In this document: one piece after another, positions 6,663 through 14,339 of the stretch
Numbering within the stretch: position 1 is the stretch's first letter
Layout of the letters: every line of letters begins with the position of its first letter
Assembly (NCBI GenBank): GCA_043812055.1
Contig: JBDRMN010000036.1
Coordinates: forward strand, 1 to 22,764
Length of the DNA: 22,764 bases
Reading direction: 5' to 3'
Source of the DNA: JBDRMN01 sp043812055
GTDB lineage: Bacteria; Patescibacteriota; Gracilibacteria; JAHISY01
Notes under the pieces: model-generated
What the model saw: only the letters and a program-made list of their open reading frames with translations
The model's database searches: none
What the model was told of the DNA's origin: nothing
Position numbers and translations under genes: made by a program

Positions 6663-7130
6663 ATGCCACCTGAACTGACCACCTTCTTGATCTCCATGAC
6701 CCCCGTTGGCGAACTCCGCGCGGGGATTCCGTGGGGGATAACAATCGGTGGGGTTTACCCTTGCGCAGCCTTCATCTGGGCCGTGCTGGGAAACATCTTC
6801 GCGGCAATCTTGGTAATCCTCTTACTCGAACCCCTGAGCCATTTCGCCCGCCGGCACGCACCAGTATTCGATCGACTACTCCAGAGAATCTTCAATCATA
6901 CTCGCAAGACGCACTCGCGCAGTTTCGAGCGTTTCGAGGAAATCCTGTTGATCCTAATTGTGGCAGTTCCGCTACCTGGCAGCGGAGCTTACACCGGAGC
7001 CCTCGTCGCCTGGCTTTTTGGAGTAAAAACGAAAGTCGCCATTGCCCTGATTTCGCTCGGAATCATCATCGCTGGCTTAATCGTCCTCGGCCTCACGACC
7101 GGCGCGCTAGCGTTCGCAAAATCTTTTTGA
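6663..7130 (+). CDS. COG2426 / small multidrug export-family membrane protein
   Basis: 155 residues, almost entirely hydrophobic with four to five predicted helices. Family signatures are seen: MTPVGELRAGIPWG near the N-terminus, a charged central loop (HTRKTHSRSFERFEE) and VPLPGSGAYTGALVAW in the second half. These mark the putative small multidrug export family (Pfam Sm_multidrug_ex). The transport role is named from old annotation and is not well proven; the two GxP/PGxG re-entrant-like motifs recall DedA/SNARE-associated proteins. The last 38 bp overlap the 3' end of tsaC on the other strand. Confidence 0.85.
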   Translation: MPPELTTFLISMTPVGELRAGIPWGITIGGVYPCAAFIWAVLGNIFAAILVILLLEPLSHFARRHAPVFDRLLQRIFNHTRKTHSRSFERFEEILLILIVAVPLPGSGAYTGALVAWLFGVKTKVAIALISLGIIIAGLIVLGLTTGALAFAKSF

Positions 7131-7752
7131 ACGTCAGCGTTCCTTCGCGGATTAGCCGAATCTCTTTTCCACTTACATCTACGATCGTACTGGGGCTTCC
7201 CGCACTCGGGGAGGGATCGTCCAAGACCAGATCTGGCTGACTCTTTTGTTTAGCAAAAATCTTCTCGACTTCCGCCGCCGAACGAGCGGGGGAGTGCTCG
7301 GCAATATTCGCCGAAGTGGTGACGAGCGGAAAGCCGCAGCCACGCGCGAGAGCGTTGCTAAGTTTATGATCCGGGTAACGCACTCCTAAAGTGAAACTTC
7401 CACTGAGCCCCCCCTCTTTCGTAAAGAGGGGGTTGGGGGGAGATTTTTTCGAACGAACTATTAGCGCCAGCGGACCCGGCCAAAACTCTTTCGCGAGGGC
7501 GTGGGCTACGCAAAGTTTCTGGCCCAAGCGAATAAGCCAGCTCTTCGAAGGTAATTGAATCAGGAATGGCTTATTCGGGTCAGTCTGCTTGATGGCGTGA
7601 ACTTTCTTTATTGCTTTCGCATTCGAAAAATCCGCCGCCAGACCCCAGACCGTGTCGGTAGGATGAGCTACGACTCCGCCTTTTTTGAGAACCACGACAG
7701 CTTTTTGAACTGCCGACTGAAAATTTACGTTTGTGATCTTTAAAAGCTTCAC
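7093..7752 (-). CDS. tsaC: L-threonylcarbamoyladenylate synthase (TsaC/Sua5/YrdC)
   Basis: 219 residues. The enzyme makes threonylcarbamoyl-AMP from threonine, bicarbonate and ATP, the first step of t6A37 in ANN-decoding tRNAs. Motifs: HPTDTVWGLAADF (30-42), the KxT-type stretch AIKQTDPNKPF, WPGPLALI (91-98), GVRYPDH and TTSANIAEHSPA. Start is GTG at 7752. It lacks the extra Sua5 domain, so TsaC length is expected. Residues about 102-117 (SKKSPPNPLFTKEGGL) are an insertion encoded by a perfect DNA palindrome (7410-7432) and its flank, between two conserved strands; the reading frame is kept. It is tail to tail with the COG2426 gene, overlapping 38 bp. Confidence 0.93.
   Translation of the reverse strand: MKLLKITNVNFQSAVQKAVVVLKKGGVVAHPTDTVWGLAADFSNAKAIKKVHAIKQTDPNKPFLIQLPSKSWLIRLGQKLCVAHALAKEFWPGPLALIVRSKKSPPNPLFTKEGGLSGSFTLGVRYPDHKLSNALARGCGFPLVTTSANIAEHSPARSAAEVEKIFAKQKSQPDLVLDDPSPSAGSPSTIVDVSGKEIRLIREGTLTFKKILRTLARRS
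7408..7445. repeat. Palindromic repeat inserted in frame within tsaC
   Basis: CCCCCTCTTT (7410-7419) and AAAGAGGGGG (7423-7432) are perfect arms around a 3-nt loop, followed by ttggggggag. Read in the tsaC frame it gives SPPNPLFTKEGGL, a peptide typical of dispersed palindromic repeats that land inside genes. Confidence 0.7.
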
Positions 7753-7893
7753 TTGGAATTTTCAATTTACAAGCACCAATTTTCAAATAAATTCTAATTT
7801 CCAATCATGCTCAGACGTTTCGAAAACTTAGAATTTGGTGCTTATTTGGAAATTGGTAATTGGAGTTTGGAAATTAAAAACGATCCTTTCGGA
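7745..7893. repeat. AT-rich imperfect inverted repeat
   Basis: The tsaC-TPR gap holds words such as aagcaccaa, caaataa and tctaatttccaa on one side and their reverse complements (tttggaaatt, ttggtgctt, ttagaa) on the other. No gene is seen. It resembles the AT-rich parts of the elements at 11009-11100 and 20887-21080. Confidence 0.5.
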
Positions 7894-7918
7894 TTGCAAA
7901 GCAAGTCGAGGATGTCAT

Positions 7919-8512
7919 CTAATTCTTCCCTAATCTTTTCGAAGAAGCGGCGTATTCCTCCACCACCATCAAGCACTCCCGCGCCTTCTCATTGTCCGGA
8001 TCGACTTCAAGTACCCGGCGGAAAATCGGCAGAGCTTTATCGATATTCTTTTCATTCAGATAGCAGACTCCCAGATCCGTCAGGACATAGACATCGTCGG
8101 GGGCGAGCGTACGGGCCCGCTCGAGCAGGATGATACCGTGCTCCCGATCACCGCTCATCGCGTAGCTCCAACCCAGACAGCGCAGGATTTCGGGATGGTT
8201 GGGTTTGAGGCTGTCAGCTTGTTCGAGTAGTTCGATGGATTTGCGCCAATTCCGTTGGCAGGAATGCAAGAAGCCCATCAGGTACGCCGCGTTGGGTGAG
8301 CTCTGATCAGTCTCGAGAGCCTTGGCAAGCGCCTTCTCCGCTTTGTCCAGCTGCCGCAGTGAAATGTAGTTATCACCAATCTCCTCGTAAGCCTCGGTAC
8401 ACTGCGGATCATCCGCGAGGATTTTTTCACAAGCCGCGATCGCCTTCGCGTATTTGCCGGCAAGTTTCAGTTCATCAGCCTGGTCGAGAAGTTTCTGAAG
8501 ATCGGGGCTCAT
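7919..8512 (-). CDS. TPR-repeat protein
   Basis: 197 residues made of about five tetratricopeptide repeats from residue 8 to about 180. Each unit shows the usual small and aromatic positions (for example GKYAKAIAACEKILADDPQ, LDKAEKALAKALETD, NIDKALPIFRRVLEVDPDN). There is no signal peptide or membrane helix, so it is a cytoplasmic scaffold for protein contacts. It starts 15 bp after the galU stop and is probably co-transcribed with it. The partner is unknown. Confidence 0.85.
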   Translation of the reverse strand: MSPDLQKLLDQADELKLAGKYAKAIAACEKILADDPQCTEAYEEIGDNYISLRQLDKAEKALAKALETDQSSPNAAYLMGFLHSCQRNWRKSIELLEQADSLKPNHPEILRCLGWSYAMSGDREHGIILLERARTLAPDDVYVLTDLGVCYLNEKNIDKALPIFRRVLEVDPDNEKARECLMVVEEYAASSKRLGKN

Positions 8513-8527
8513 CTGACGCGCGCGAGT

Positions 8528-9397
8528 TTAATCTCTTTTGAGACGGGGAACAATTTCGCGAAGATAGCTTTGGATTGCTTCACTGGTTTCAGGATGCTGT
8601 AACGCGAACTCGATGTTCGCCTTCAACCAACCCAGCTTAGCTCCACAATCGAAACGTTCTCCCGTAAGCACACAACCGTGGACAGGCTGGCTCTTTACGA
8701 GCTCAGACAGTGCGTCAATCAAACGAATCTCACCGCTGGCATTTGGGTGCTTTTCGAGGATGGGAAAAATTTCCGGCGGGCAGATGTATTTACCCACAAT
8801 CGCCAGATTGCTCGGAGCTTTCCCCGGCTGCGGCTTCTCGATGAAGCTTTCAATCTCGAGTGAGTCGCCTTTGGGCTTCACGATTCCATAACGCGAAACT
8901 TCCTCAGGTAAGACTTCCTGTAAACCCACGACGGCCGAATGCTTTTCTGCCCAGGTTTTTAGCAGTTGAGTCGTGGCTGATACCTTGGAAACGATCAGGT
9001 CATCACCGAAGACCACCAGGAAGGGTTCGTCGCCGATGCTTTTACGTGCCTGATACACCGCGTGACCATCTCCGAGTGCTTCGTGTTGCTTGACGTAAGT
9101 AAATTTCGCCAGCTCAGAAATCTTTTTTATTTTTTTAGCCAAATCAATCTGTCCTTTTTTTCGTAAAACTTTTTCGAGTGCGGGGTCCGGGGAAAAGTGC
9201 TTCTGAATCGCCGAGTCGCTGGGGGCAACTACAAAAATTATTTCCGCGATGCCGGCCTTTACCAGTTCCTCGACCAGTAGCTGTAGCACCGGAGTATCCA
9301 CGATCGGCAACAACTCTTTCGGTATCGCCTTGGTCGCAGGCAGTGTTCGCGTACCGAGTCCCGCTACCGGTAAAACTGCTTTGCGTAAAACTTTCAT
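8528..9397 (-). CDS. galU: UTP--glucose-1-phosphate uridylyltransferase
   Basis: 289 residues from the ATG at 9397. It makes UDP-glucose from UTP and glucose-1-phosphate, feeding envelope glycan and capsule synthesis. Motifs: KAVLPVAGLGTRTLPATKAI at the N-terminus (nucleotide-binding loop with PKELLPI), VFGDDL for the metal-binding acid, and IEKPQPGKAPSNLAIVGKYI with the catalytic-site lysine. An upstream extension of the frame to 9514 exists but runs through a hairpin and palindrome, and the family starts at MKVLRKAVLP, so I use 9397. An extended -10 TGCTAAAAT (9405-9413) ends 7 nt before this ATG, again suggesting a leaderless message. The TPR gene follows. Confidence 0.95.
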   Translation of the reverse strand: MKVLRKAVLPVAGLGTRTLPATKAIPKELLPIVDTPVLQLLVEELVKAGIAEIIFVVAPSDSAIQKHFSPDPALEKVLRKKGQIDLAKKIKKISELAKFTYVKQHEALGDGHAVYQARKSIGDEPFLVVFGDDLIVSKVSATTQLLKTWAEKHSAVVGLQEVLPEEVSRYGIVKPKGDSLEIESFIEKPQPGKAPSNLAIVGKYICPPEIFPILEKHPNASGEIRLIDALSELVKSQPVHGCVLTGERFDCGAKLGWLKANIEFALQHPETSEAIQSYLREIVPRLKRD

Positions 9398-9404
9398 CCC
9401 GAAG

Positions 9405-9413
9405 ATTTTAGCA
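9405..9413 (-). promoter_or_regulatory. Extended -10 element for galU
   Basis: TGCTAAAAT on the minus strand, identical to the rsmH element. Predicted initiation is at 9398, one base before the ATG. Confidence 0.55.
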
Positions 9414-9425
9414 GAAGGCTGAAGC

Positions 9426-9445
9426 TCCCTGGGTTTACCCAGGGA
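9426..9445. repeat. Perfect 8-bp hairpin upstream of galU
   Basis: TCCCTGGG-ttta-CCCAGGGA. It lies upstream of the proposed galU -10. A second palindrome, GTCCGCCGCGGCGGAC, is at 9486-9501. Both look like members of the dispersed palindrome set rather than terminators, because no T-run follows either. Confidence 0.6.
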
Positions 9446-9677
9446 ATCTCCTAATACTTTCGCTCTCGAGCAAAAGTCCGTCGAAGTCCGCCGCGGCGGA
9501 CGAAGGCGGAGCAAAATTCATTTGATGAGTAAAAAAATAGCTCGATAGTGGGATTTGACAGGATAAAATTATTTTGTAAAAATGCAAGCCTCTGCCGATA
9601 GCTATCAGAAGAAAGTCAATGGCTATCAGAAAAAAAAGGATTCGGCAATATGGGGAGAAAATATTCCAAGAAAATTA

Positions 9678-9706
9678 TTGACAAAGCGGTCAAGCACCCT
9701 TAATCT
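9678..9706 (+). promoter_or_regulatory. Sigma70-type promoter of the sigma4/HARE gene
   Basis: TTGACA (9678-9683), 17-bp spacer, TAATCT (9701-9706). This is a consensus -35 with optimal spacing. The predicted leader to the ATG at 9769 is about 56 nt, unlike the near-leaderless genes elsewhere. Confidence 0.65.
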
Positions 9707-9768
9707 CTCTTTCGTTCAAAATTATTTTCGGTCAGAAGGTTTAAAAGGTTTGTTAAAATTCCCCTCCT

Positions 9769-10869
9769 ATGAGCACCGCTCCTACCCTAGATCTCTCCCA
9801 GATCTTGGATGAACTCTTCCTCGTCCTCTCCGATAAAGAGCGAGAAGTGATCACTCGTCGTTTCGCCCTCACCGGCAAGATGCGCGAGACCCTGGAAAAG
9901 ATTGGTCAGCATTTTGACGTTACCCGTGAGCGGATTCGTCAGATCGAATCAATCGCTCTCCAGAAGTTGCGCCGCACGATTGGTAGCACGAAGTTGCAGC
10001 ATATCAACGAACTGGCGAAGAATGTCCTGGAGAAAAGTGGGGGAGTTAAGCTCGAGGAAGGTCTGATCTCCGAAGTGCTCAATATGATTCACTCGGTCAG
10101 CGAAGTGGATGGTAATATCATCCGCCTCAGCCTGGCTGTTGACGAGTCGGCTCAGCAGGAACGCACAAGTAACCTCAAGCCGTTTTGGCGTTCGACCAAG
10201 ATTTCGCTCAGTGAGATCAATACCATTACCGACAAAGCTGCGGGCGTGCTCAACAAGCAAAAAGACATCACCGAAGAAGAGCGCTTAGTCAATATGGCCC
10301 GGGCGGCTTTGGCCAATAGCGGCAAGAACTTCAAAGCCGAGACAATTGCTTCAGTTTTCGAACTCGATCCCCGGCTAAAGAAAGTGGGGGAAGGTTGGGG
10401 ACTGATGAATTGGCGGCACATCAATCCGCGCAGCCTGCGGGACAAGGCGTTGATCGTGATGCGCGATATCCAGAAACCGCTTCACTTCGTGGAAATCGCC
10501 AACAAAATCGCCGAACGCGGTTTCGACAAAAAAGTCGTCACTGTCCAGGCTGTGCACAACGAATTGATCCGGGACAATAACTTCGTCCTGATTGGCCGTG
10601 GTCTCTACGCTCTGCGTGAATGGGGCTACACCGAGGGCACCGTTGCCGACATTATCGAAGATCTGCTTGGCAAGAAATCTCCGCTGACTAAGGAAGAGAT
10701 TATTCGCGGCGTCCTCAAACAGCGCCAGGTCAAGAAAGGCACGATTTCTCTCAACCTCCAAAAAACTCCCTGGTTCGCCAGAATCGGCCGAGCCCTTTAT
10801 AGGCTGGAGCTAGGCAAAAAGAAAGGGCCGGAAGCGACGCGGAAAAGGCGCGGCGGTAGAAAAAAATAG
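9769..10869 (+). CDS. Sigma region 4 plus HARE-HTH regulator (RpoE-delta-like)
   Basis: 366 residues. Residues about 8-72 are a sigma70 region 4: LSDKEREVITRRFAL, then IGQHFDVTRERIRQIESIALQKLRR, the -35-binding helix-turn-helix. Region 2, needed for -10 recognition, is absent, so this is not a complete sigma factor. After a helical middle part (about 75-210), residues about 213-284 form a HARE-HTH (ASXL/RpoE-delta type) winged helix, with LHFVEIANKIAERGF and FVLIGRGLYALREWGY. Residues 287-345 look like a second copy. A basic tail (KRRGGRKK) ends it. It probably binds DNA and RNA polymerase, and so may act as a transcription modulator. It has its own strong promoter and stands alone. Confidence 0.8.
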   Translation: MSTAPTLDLSQILDELFLVLSDKEREVITRRFALTGKMRETLEKIGQHFDVTRERIRQIESIALQKLRRTIGSTKLQHINELAKNVLEKSGGVKLEEGLISEVLNMIHSVSEVDGNIIRLSLAVDESAQQERTSNLKPFWRSTKISLSEINTITDKAAGVLNKQKDITEEERLVNMARAALANSGKNFKAETIASVFELDPRLKKVGEGWGLMNWRHINPRSLRDKALIVMRDIQKPLHFVEIANKIAERGFDKKVVTVQAVHNELIRDNNFVLIGRGLYALREWGYTEGTVADIIEDLLGKKSPLTKEEIIRGVLKQRQVKKGTISLNLQKTPWFARIGRALYRLELGKKKGPEATRKRRGGRKK

Positions 10870-11202
10870 AGCCAGACCCTCATTACTCACGCTAATTACT
10901 CACACTGCGTTTTGTAGTATGGGTTTTTAGGTTGTTAGGTCTTTGGGTTGCTGAGTTACCCAGTTATTTGGTTATCTGGTTATTTAGTTACTAAGTTCTC
11001 TGGCCTCTTTAAAATTGAAATATTGAGACATTGGAAATCGTTTAGAAATTAGAAATTGAAAATTTCCTAATCTCTAGTCCTTAGAACCTAAAACCTAGCA
11101 CCCTGCCTACGCCAAGGCTTCGGCAGGCAAGCCCCGAAGGGGCCCCTTTGGGGCTAGAACCTTCTCTGGGGTTTTCGTTCGTCTTATCTAAGCCGAAAGA
11201 TA
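10870..11202. repeat. Repeat-filled gap
   Basis: No gene. 10921-11000 is an imperfect short-period array of ggttatttggttatct-like words. 11009-11100 is an AT-rich element with ttggaaatcgtttagaaattag, ending in cctaaaacctagcacc, closely similar to 21000-21080. 11104-11127 is a GCCTACGCCAAGGCTTCGGC palindromic word, and 11131-11154 is a GCCCC-gaa-GGGGCCCC-ttt-GGGGC double palindrome. Confidence 0.6.
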
Positions 11203-11231
11203 TTGATTTTCGGGTCAATTTATGCTAGAAT
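11203..11231 (+). promoter_or_regulatory. Promoter of the membrane-protein cluster (P1)
   Basis: TTGATT (11203-11208), 17-bp spacer, extended -10 TGC-TAGAAT (11223-11231). The predicted leader to the TTG start is about 17 nt. The element and the sequence after it (aga/ttt, aaaaact) closely match the promoter at 14135-14163. Confidence 0.7.
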
Positions 11232-11254
11232 AATGAGATTTCAAAAACTAAAAC

Positions 11255-12631
11255 TTGGCCAAAATAGAAAATAAAATCCATCGTTTCGTCACGCGAAATC
11301 TGCAGCACATTCAGGAAAGCCTCGTGGCTCTGGTGATTGTGTTTATTTTTGGTGGAATTTTGGTGGGAAATTTAGGTATTGAAGACACAAAATTCGGGGC
11401 AACTCTACTGGGGGCAAACACCACGAACGCCCCTGCACTCTCACTTCCCACCGACTCCGCCCCAACCGGCGTACCTAAATTCGGTGAAACGCATTTCGAA
11501 GATATCACGCAAAGTGATGGCAGCAAAAATGATGCGCTCCTCGACGACATTTTTAAAAAAACTTTAATAGCGCGGATTATAACTGTTGCAAAATACGTGC
11601 TCGGCGCCATTTTCATGGTTTATCTCGGCTTGTATGTGATCAACTTCCTGACTTCCGGTGACAAAGAAGAGGCTTCGACCAAGTTCAAAGATCAGATGAT
11701 CTGGTCTTTCGTGGGTTTCCTAGTCATCGCTCTTGCTGAACCTTTTTCCCAGTCTTTCAGTAATTTTGTAGTAGGCGGCAAGCTGCTCACCGACCCCGAG
11801 GCACTCAGAGCTTCCGCCGAGCTCATCAGCTTCACTTATCGCTCCGCAGCTCATTTAATCCAATATTTACTCGGCGGTATCGCGCTCGTCGCTATGGCTA
11901 TCTCAGCCTGGCAGATTATTTCCGCCACAGGCGATGAAGAAGCCGTCCATTCCGCCCGCAAAACCATCGTCTGGGCAGCGATTGGGCTCATCATCGCCGG
12001 TGGTTCAGCACTTTTTATCGACAAAGTATTCGCTCCTGAAACCGGTATCCAAACCGCAATCACCGGAGGGGGCGAGGCTGTTGCTCAACACGAAGCTATT
12101 TTGGAGGCTGGACAGATGCAGGCTCGGATACTCGTGCTGAACTACGTGAAATACTTTCAGACCTTCGTGGGAGCAGGCGCGATGCTGATGCTCTTCCTCG
12201 CCGGTTTCAAGATGGTCTCCGCCGCCGGTAACGAAGAGATCATCACCAAACAGCGCCAGATGATTACCTGGGTCTTCATGGGACTCGCGATCATCATGTT
12301 GTCTGAAGTCTTCGTAAATGTTTTCATGCCAGGAGGATGGAGTGGTATGCCGAATACGGCCGGCACCTTCGCCGCCCAAATGGGTGGTTTGGCGAACTTT
12401 TTCATTGCCTTTTCAGGTGGCCTGGCCGTGCTCGCCCTCATCGTCGGCGCGCTCTACGTCACCACCGCCGTGGCGAATCCCGAGCAAGCGGAGAAGGGTA
12501 AGAAAATTCTGCTCGCCGCAGCCATCGGCCTCATCATCACAATCTCGGCTTTCGCTCTCGTCAATACTATCCTCAAGGGCAATCCGCTTTCCTCCGGTGG
12601 CAGTTCGGTAAACATTAGCATCGGCCAATGA
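11255..12631 (+). CDS. Membrane protein with four tandem VirB2/TrbC-like units
   Basis: 458 residues, about nine membrane helices. After a basic N-terminus and an anchor helix (21-41) comes a Pro/Thr-rich external segment (about 45-95), then four copies of a two-helix unit: about 105-168, 200-257, 298-357 and 380-440. Each has helix one, a polar hairpin with GDKEEASTKFKDQ, GDEEAVHSARKT, GNEEIITKQRQ or NPEQAEKGKK, and helix two with a W/G-rich start. That hairpin is characteristic of T4SS pilins (VirB2/TrbC), which normally have one unit per protein. It ends SSVNISIGQ, a tail shared with neighbours. Start is TTG, matched by the MAK start of the 46-residue ORF downstream. ATGA overlap with the next gene. 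Function unknown; an oligomeric membrane assembly is inferred. Confidence 0.75.
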   Translation: MAKIENKIHRFVTRNLQHIQESLVALVIVFIFGGILVGNLGIEDTKFGATLLGANTTNAPALSLPTDSAPTGVPKFGETHFEDITQSDGSKNDALLDDIFKKTLIARIITVAKYVLGAIFMVYLGLYVINFLTSGDKEEASTKFKDQMIWSFVGFLVIALAEPFSQSFSNFVVGGKLLTDPEALRASAELISFTYRSAAHLIQYLLGGIALVAMAISAWQIISATGDEEAVHSARKTIVWAAIGLIIAGGSALFIDKVFAPETGIQTAITGGGEAVAQHEAILEAGQMQARILVLNYVKYFQTFVGAGAMLMLFLAGFKMVSAAGNEEIITKQRQMITWVFMGLAIIMLSEVFVNVFMPGGWSGMPNTAGTFAAQMGGLANFFIAFSGGLAVLALIVGALYVTTAVANPEQAEKGKKILLAAAIGLIITISAFALVNTILKGNPLSSGGSSVNISIGQ

Positions 12632-14115
12632 ATGCCTTAAAGAGTCATCCCGTTTTCACCATCCAGCGGATTCGTAATCGCAATCCGCAGCACCCGCGTA
12701 TCTTTCGTAATACGACCCGCCGACTCTGGCAGTTTGGAATCGTACTGCTCCTGGCAATTTCGAGTATCGCGTTCTTACTGATCTTCACCCAGAGCTTTTC
12801 CGGAGCAGGGTTGCATGCTAAGGCCAGTAATTTTCTTGGCGATGGCTTCAAGGATACTGCTGGATTTGAGGATACAGCCGAGAACCCCCAACTCGACAGC
12901 CAAGGTTCACCGGAACATAAAGAGTCCGGCGTCGGCACGATTAATGCGACCCTCTACAACGTTAAAGATTTTTTCAAATATGCCGCTGGTGGCATCGCTA
13001 TACTCTACTTACTGATCGCCGCGCTACAGCTCGTCACTGCCAATAGCGACGAAAGAATTCAAAAGGGCAAGAAAAATCTCAAATGGAGTATCGTCGCACT
13101 TGTTTCCGTATTTATCATCGATGTAGCAGTAGTCGCTATCTACGAAGGTGGCGGAACCGGTCCGGCCCAAAGTTTATTTTCGATTGATTCACAGAACAGT
13201 CCTGTGGAAAACACCGGACTTATGGAAAATATCGCTAAGTACTTTCAAAGAGAAGCCCGCGCACTTTTCACTTATATCAAATATCTCGCCGGAGCCTTCG
13301 CACTGCTCTTCATCTTCACGGCGGGTGCCCACATGATTTCCGCCAGTGGTAATGAAGAAAACATCGAGAAGGAAAAGAAATATTTGATTAATGCCATCAC
13401 GGCTTTCGTGGTCTTACTTATGGTTGATCAGTTTATTTTTGGATTCATCTACCCATCTACGACTGGAGGCATGGACGGTGTCACTTCTCCCGAATGTGTG
13501 GAATTCATGCAGATGGTCGAAAACAGTGGTGACCAGGCCGATCTTACCAAGATCCCCGAGGGATGCACGCTCTCAGCAAGTGCTTTAGGCACACAAGGCT
13601 CGGCTATTATTCTCAAGATTGTTAAATTTTTCACGAGCCTGATCGGCAGTATTGCCGTCTTTTTCATCGTCTATTCCGGAGTCGCGATTATCTCCTCTTT
13701 CGGCAACGAGGAGCAACTGAATAAACACAAGAAAACCTTGTTTTGGAGTCTGGCCGGCTTAGCCCTGATCCTGCTTTCCTACACTTTGGTGAACGAGTTT
13801 TTCTTCGTCGTAAACACTGCTACCGGTGATGCGGAAATAGTTACTGCTGTGGGTATCTCGACCCTGGCCAATGTAACTAATTTCCTCGCGACCTTTATCG
13901 GAGTCTTCTCGGTCATCTCCATCATCGTCGCCGGAATCCTCTGGGTCGCGAACTTTGGCAATACAGAAGTTGCCGAGAAATCGAAGAAAGTGATCCTCGG
14001 CGCGATCGTGGGCGTCATCCTTAGCGTGGCCGCTTTCGCGATCGTAAATTCATTGATCGCCGGCAACCCCGAGGGAAGCAGTAGGACCAGTATTGACATC
14101 AACATCGGTAACTAG
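12628..14115 (+). CDS. Second membrane protein with four tandem VirB2/TrbC-like units
   Basis: 495 residues. The basic N-terminus carries VFTIQRIRNRNP (9-20), and an anchor helix follows at about 35-55. After an external linker (about 60-105) come four two-helix units at about 112-172, 210-272, 326-390 and 415-478, with hairpins NSDERIQKGKKN, GNEENIEKEKKY, GNEEQLNKHKKT and GNTEVAEKSKKV. Between units two and three an external loop has two cysteines (Cys290, Cys313), which may form a disulfide. The end TSIDINIGN matches the tail of the preceding protein. The start codon overlaps the preceding stop (ATGA), so the two are translationally coupled and are probably partners or products of one duplication. 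No enzyme motif. Confidence 0.75.
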   Translation: MNALKSHPVFTIQRIRNRNPQHPRIFRNTTRRLWQFGIVLLLAISSIAFLLIFTQSFSGAGLHAKASNFLGDGFKDTAGFEDTAENPQLDSQGSPEHKESGVGTINATLYNVKDFFKYAAGGIAILYLLIAALQLVTANSDERIQKGKKNLKWSIVALVSVFIIDVAVVAIYEGGGTGPAQSLFSIDSQNSPVENTGLMENIAKYFQREARALFTYIKYLAGAFALLFIFTAGAHMISASGNEENIEKEKKYLINAITAFVVLLMVDQFIFGFIYPSTTGGMDGVTSPECVEFMQMVENSGDQADLTKIPEGCTLSASALGTQGSAIILKIVKFFTSLIGSIAVFFIVYSGVAIISSFGNEEQLNKHKKTLFWSLAGLALILLSYTLVNEFFFVVNTATGDAEIVTAVGISTLANVTNFLATFIGVFSVISIIVAGILWVANFGNTEVAEKSKKVILGAIVGVILSVAAFAIVNSLIAGNPEGSSRTSIDINIGN

Positions 14116-14134
14116 TTTGTCAATCAGGGTATCA

Positions 14135-14163
14135 TTGATTTAGAAGCCAAAATTTGCTAAAAT
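14135..14163 (+). promoter_or_regulatory. Promoter P2, near-copy of P1
   Basis: TTGATT (14135-14140), 17-bp spacer, extended -10 TGC-TAAAAT (14155-14163), followed by aactagatttaaaaactt. The -35, spacer length and post -10 sequence agree with P1 at 11203. Confidence 0.7.
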
Positions 14164-14195
14164 AACTAGATTTAAAAACTTAACCCAACCCCAAA

Positions 14196-14336
14196 ATGGC
14201 CAAAACCAAAATCACCCGCAGTCGGGTACGAGCAGATCGCAGTCATTTCGCGATTCGCCCGATCCGCAACGCGAACCCCCGTCGTTTCCGCGCTCACCGC
14301 GCCGGCAGCGTCCTGGCTCGCATCTTCTCACTCTAG
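14196..14336 (+). CDS. 46-aa basic ORF carrying the N-terminal motif alone
   Basis: An ATG frame of 46 residues (MAKTKITRSRVRADRSHF then AIRPIRNANPRRFR, ending LARIFSL). Residues 17-30, HFAIRPIRNANPRR, match VFTVRRIANRNPRA of the next gene at the same positions and VFTIQRIRNRNPQH of the previous one. It stops where those proteins begin their anchor helix. It has its own good promoter (P2). It could be a leader peptide, a small basic partner protein, or the surviving 5' end of a lost paralogue. About one third of residues are Arg, Lys or His. Confidence 0.5.
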   Translation: MAKTKITRSRVRADRSHFAIRPIRNANPRRFRAHRAGSVLARIFSL

Positions 14337-14339
14337 GGG

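Larger units (their letters stand above)
9398..9768. other. Intergenic region with promoters and short repeats
   Basis: It holds the galU promoter, two palindromes, a possible plus promoter (TTGACA 9555-9560, weak -10 TAAAAA 9577-9582), two copies of gctatcagaa (starting 9601 and about 9622), and the strong promoter at 9678. An open frame at 9582-9812 overlaps the next gene and its promoter, and I do not accept it. Confidence 0.55.

Noticed and set aside
8528..9514. Longer galU start at 9514
   Set aside because: The extra 39 codons cross two palindromes and the likely promoter, and have no similarity to the family.
9582..9812. 76-residue ORF ahead of the sigma4/HARE gene
   Set aside because: It overlaps that gene's promoter and first 44 bases, and its composition follows a short DNA repeat (gctatcagaa).
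7093..12631. Recoded UGA (glycine) as in Gracilibacteria
   Set aside because: TGA ends conserved genes at the expected length (tsaC, COG2426 protein, the 458-residue membrane protein), and no in-frame TGA is needed inside conserved domains.
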